DNA of 64,000 nt from Pseudomonas sp. Root71 (lineage in GTDB: Bacteria > Pseudomonadota > Gammaproteobacteria > Pseudomonadales > Pseudomonadaceae). A model generated the notes under the pieces. The model saw only the letters and a list, made by a program, of their open reading frames with translations. It searched no databases and was not told where the DNA came from. This document shows positions 61,624 to 64,000 of this stretch, piece by piece (position 1 is the first letter of the stretch; each line of letters opens with the position of its first letter). A program made the translations under genes and the position numbers. Location of the stretch: the NCBI RefSeq assembly GCF_001429045.1, contig NZ_LMHY01000027.1:372001-436000 (forward strand), read 5' to 3'.

Positions 61624-62030
61624 TGATCAAGTACATGCTCGATACCAACATCTGCATCTTCACCATCAAGAACAAACCACAGGTGGTACGGGAGGCGTTC
61701 AACCGTCATCACGGCCAACTGTGCATCAGTGCGGTTACGCTGATGGAGCTGATCTACGGCGCGGAAAAATCAGCAGCGCCCGAAAAAAACCTGGCGGTCA
61801 TCGAGGGCTTCGCCGCCCGACTTGAAGTCCTGCCCTTCGACAACGAAGCAGCAGCACACACCGGAATGATTCGATCCGAGCTGGCAAAGGCAGGCAAACC
61901 CATAGACCCGTACGACCAGATGATCGCGGGGCACGCACGCTCACGCGGGTTTATCGTGGTCACCAACAACCTGCGGGAGTTTGAGCGAGTTCCAGGGTTA
62001 CGCGTAGAAGACTGGGCTCATGTCGACTGA
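61623..62030 (+). CDS. vapC: VapC-type PIN-domain ribonuclease toxin
   Basis: 135-aa PIN endoribonuclease. Catalytic acidic residues are seen in MLDTNICIF (Asp7), SAVTLMELIYG (Glu about 43), PYDQMIAGHA (Asp about 99) and TNNLREFERV (Glu about 119). Full length and apparently intact. It is translationally coupled to vapB and followed by a terminator. Confidence 0.93.
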   Translation: MIKYMLDTNICIFTIKNKPQVVREAFNRHHGQLCISAVTLMELIYGAEKSAAPEKNLAVIEGFAARLEVLPFDNEAAAHTGMIRSELAKAGKPIDPYDQMIAGHARSRGFIVVTNNLREFERVPGLRVEDWAHVD

Positions 62031-62053
62031 ACACATGACAATCAACAGAAACA

Positions 62054-62090
62054 AAAACGGCCGCTTGTCATCACTGACAGCGGCCGTTTT
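62054..62090 (+). terminator. Rho-independent terminator after vapC (also serves gabP)
   Basis: AAAACGGCCGCT and AGCGGCCGTTTT arms around TGTCATCACTGAC. It is symmetrical with A/T runs on both sides, so it may act on both the vapBC and the convergent gabP transcripts. Confidence 0.87.
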
Positions 62091-62107
62091 GCATTACGCG
62101 GTATGGA

Positions 62108-63499
62108 TCAGTTCAGCACTACCGCGCCGCGTTTTTCCAGCTTGCGGCGGCGAGCCACCAGCAAGCCGGTCGCTACCACCAGGGCACTGAGCAAGCCGGT
62201 CGCAAGAATTTCCACGCGATGGGCATCCTGGAACAGCATGATGGTCAGGGCCGCGACAATGAAGACGATTACCGCGTAGGTCAGGCCCGGGAACAACCAC
62301 ATGCTGAAGGCGATTTTCTCGCCGCGCGCGATACGCTGCTTACGCATGCGCAGTTGCGAAATCGCAATCACCAGGTACACCAGCAGTGCGATGGCACCGG
62401 AGCTGGCCAGCAGGAATTCGAACACCGCAGCCGGAGCCACGTAGTTGGCGAATGTTGCCAGGAACGCGGCACCGGTGGACAGCATCACCGCCCAGTAAGG
62501 CGTGCCACTTTTGTTGGTGCGCGTGGACATCGCCGGCGCATCGCCGCGCTTGCCCAGGGAAAACATCATGCGCGACGACGTGTAGAGCGCCGAGTTCAGG
62601 CAGCTGGTCACGGCAACCAGTACCACAATGTCGACGATCATCTTGGCGTTCGGGATGCCCATGCGTTCAAGCACAGTCTGGTAAGAACCAACGCTGGCCA
62701 GGATCGGGTCGTTCCATGGCACCAGGGCCACAACGATGAAGATCGACACGAGGTAGAACAAGCCGATCCGCCAGATCACCGAGTTGGTGGCCTTGGAGAT
62801 TTGCTTGCCCGGATCTTTCGATTCGGCGGCCGCGATGGTCACGATCTCGGTGCCCATGAAGGAGAACATGGTGGTCAGGATCGCACCCAACACTGCGCCC
62901 ATGCCGTTTGGCAGGAAGCCCTGGGTGTCGAACAGGTGCGAAACACCGCTGACCTGGCTGCCCGGCAGGAAGCCGAAGATCGCCATGAGGCCCAGAACAA
63001 TGAAACCAATGATGGCCAGCACTTTGATCAGGGCGAACCAGAACTCGAACTCACCGTAGTTCTTTACGCTGAACAGGTTGGTCACGGTCAGCAACATCGT
63101 GATGACCAGGGCGAAGGCCCAGATGTCCACGCCAGGGAACCAGGCATGCAGGATGGTCGCAGCGGCGTTGGCTTCCAGCGGAATTACCAGCACCCAGAAC
63201 CACCAGTAGAGCCAGCCGATGGTGAAACCGGCCCAGTGACCGATCGCACGGTCGGCGTAAGTCGAAAACGAACCGGTGTCCGGCGAGGCAACGGCCATTT
63301 CGCCGAGCATGCGCATCACCAGCACCACCAACATGCCGGCGGCGGCGTAAGCCAACAGAACAGCCGGACCTGCAGCGGCGATGGCGTGACCCGAGCCAAC
63401 GAACAAGCCGGCGCCGATAACACCGGCAATCGACAGCATGGTCACGTGGCGCGGTTTGAGCCCCTGTTCGAGGCCACTAGAGCTTTGGGTACTGCTCAT
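62108..63499 (-). CDS. gabP: Amino-acid permease, GABA permease-like
   Basis: 463-aa APC-superfamily transporter with 12 predicted membrane segments. The start at MSSTQSSSGLEQGLKPRHVT gives the usual short cytoplasmic end before TM1 (MLSIAGVIGAGLFVGSG). The ATG is preceded by an AAAGG-type site; the upstream extension of 40 codons has no support. Overall pattern (PDTGSFSTYADRAIGHWAG, IPLEANAAATILHAWFPG) fits Pseudomonas GabP, but related permeases for proline or other amino acids cannot be excluded. Confidence 0.85.
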   Translation of the reverse strand: MSSTQSSSGLEQGLKPRHVTMLSIAGVIGAGLFVGSGHAIAAAGPAVLLAYAAAGMLVVLVMRMLGEMAVASPDTGSFSTYADRAIGHWAGFTIGWLYWWFWVLVIPLEANAAATILHAWFPGVDIWAFALVITMLLTVTNLFSVKNYGEFEFWFALIKVLAIIGFIVLGLMAIFGFLPGSQVSGVSHLFDTQGFLPNGMGAVLGAILTTMFSFMGTEIVTIAAAESKDPGKQISKATNSVIWRIGLFYLVSIFIVVALVPWNDPILASVGSYQTVLERMGIPNAKMIVDIVVLVAVTSCLNSALYTSSRMMFSLGKRGDAPAMSTRTNKSGTPYWAVMLSTGAAFLATFANYVAPAAVFEFLLASSGAIALLVYLVIAISQLRMRKQRIARGEKIAFSMWLFPGLTYAVIVFIVAALTIMLFQDAHRVEILATGLLSALVVATGLLVARRRKLEKRGAVVLN

Positions 63500-64000
63500 T
63501 AAAACTACCTTTGTAAGGAGAAGCGAATGCGTGCATCCCGTTCGGCGAACCTTCTCGTAAAAAGAAGCCAACAGGGCGTTCTGGATTCTGCACGCAATAA
63601 TTGCGCCAAAATATTTCAAAACCCTCTAACCCGGCGATCTCACCCCGACCGGACAGTCATCGCAACCCATTGAATTCAATGGCACTTTGCCAGAACGTTA
63701 CCCTGCCACCCACTTTGTGGGGTGAATCAGCGCACCGGAAACACACCTGAAAATGGCTCCGCGCACATTAAAAGTGCACAAGCGGTGCATTTGGCCGGAT
63801 AGCGCTTCCAACACCCTGCCAAAGCTGGCAACATCGCGCCTTTTTTTGCGGCAGCCACCGCGCTTTTTATCGACAGGCAAGGTTCAAACGGCTGTTCGGT
63901 TGTTGATGGGGCGACAGTCTGCTGCGCCGATGCGACAACCTGCCACGCACCAGCCGTTTACCGTCCGTAGCGCTGTTGGCTGCCATTGAAACGCTATGCT
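63500..64000. other. Intergenic region upstream of gabP to the window edge
   Basis: About 500 bp without a convincing gene. The short open frames here lack ribosome-binding sites and recognisable products. It must include the gabP promoter. The right part is AT-richer in places; nothing else is identified. Confidence 0.5.

Noticed and set aside
63698..63989. Short open frames near the right edge (63698-63880 minus, 63753-63989 plus)
   Set aside because: They overlap each other on opposite strands, and neither has a ribosome-binding site or a recognisable product.

Overview
The window reads as chromosomal DNA of a Pseudomonas of the P. fluorescens group. The evidence is the gene content and order (hut locus with hutF, hisB-hisH-DUF2164-hisA-hisF, glnA to ntrBC, gpmI-envC-ctpA, and DUF2339, DUF924 and DUF4124 proteins), the high-GC codon usage, and eleven REP/REPIN-type palindromes between genes. 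These palindromes fall into two families, one built on TGTAGGAGCTGCCGAAGGCT and one on TGTGGGAGCGAGCTTGCTCG.

Layout. 1-7.8 kb: histidine utilisation, with an ABC transporter (hutXWV; hutV runs off the left edge), urocanase, HutD, the HutC repressor and divergent hutF, plus two candidate HutC operators. 7.9-22.8 kb: lipocalin, small lipoprotein, chemoreceptor, DUF924, fbp, a DUF3999/DUF2339 membrane pair, glgP, a cysteine-cluster protein and typA. 22.9-30.6 kb: thiI, then the nitrogen block glnA, cupin lipoprotein, two DUF4124 proteins and ntrBC. Sigma-54 promoters precede glnA and ntrB, and a perfect NtrC site lies before ntrB. 31-39.7 kb: trmL, secB-grxC-rhodanese, gpmI-envC-ctpA-yibQ and a solute-binding protein. 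39.8-49.2 kb: histidine biosynthesis, an OFA-type MFS transporter, a PanZ-like acetyltransferase, the asmA-mutY-yggX operon and tRNA-Phe(GAA) with its own promoter and terminator.

49.5-62.1 kb is an accessory region directly downstream of the tRNA. It opens with two adjacent RTX calcium-binding genes. The first carries seven propeller-like repeats and the second a nidogen-like domain. Both are broken by tandem duplications and a deletion (161 bp, 165 bp, 100 bp, and about 107 bp missing). Next comes a two-gene cassette, a clavaminate-synthase-like 2-oxoglutarate oxygenase and a TSUP exporter, flanked by direct copies of a small exported-protein gene. Then follow a DUF1016 protein that has lost its nuclease core, an alpha/beta hydrolase, a 74-bp perfect inverted-repeat element, a pair of tandem paralogues of unknown function, and a vapBC module bracketed by near-identical terminator hairpins. 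The window ends with a GABA-permease-like gene.

The accessory region holds most of what is unusual. The clustered duplications there could be real recombination between repeats or an assembly artefact, and the sequence alone cannot settle which.
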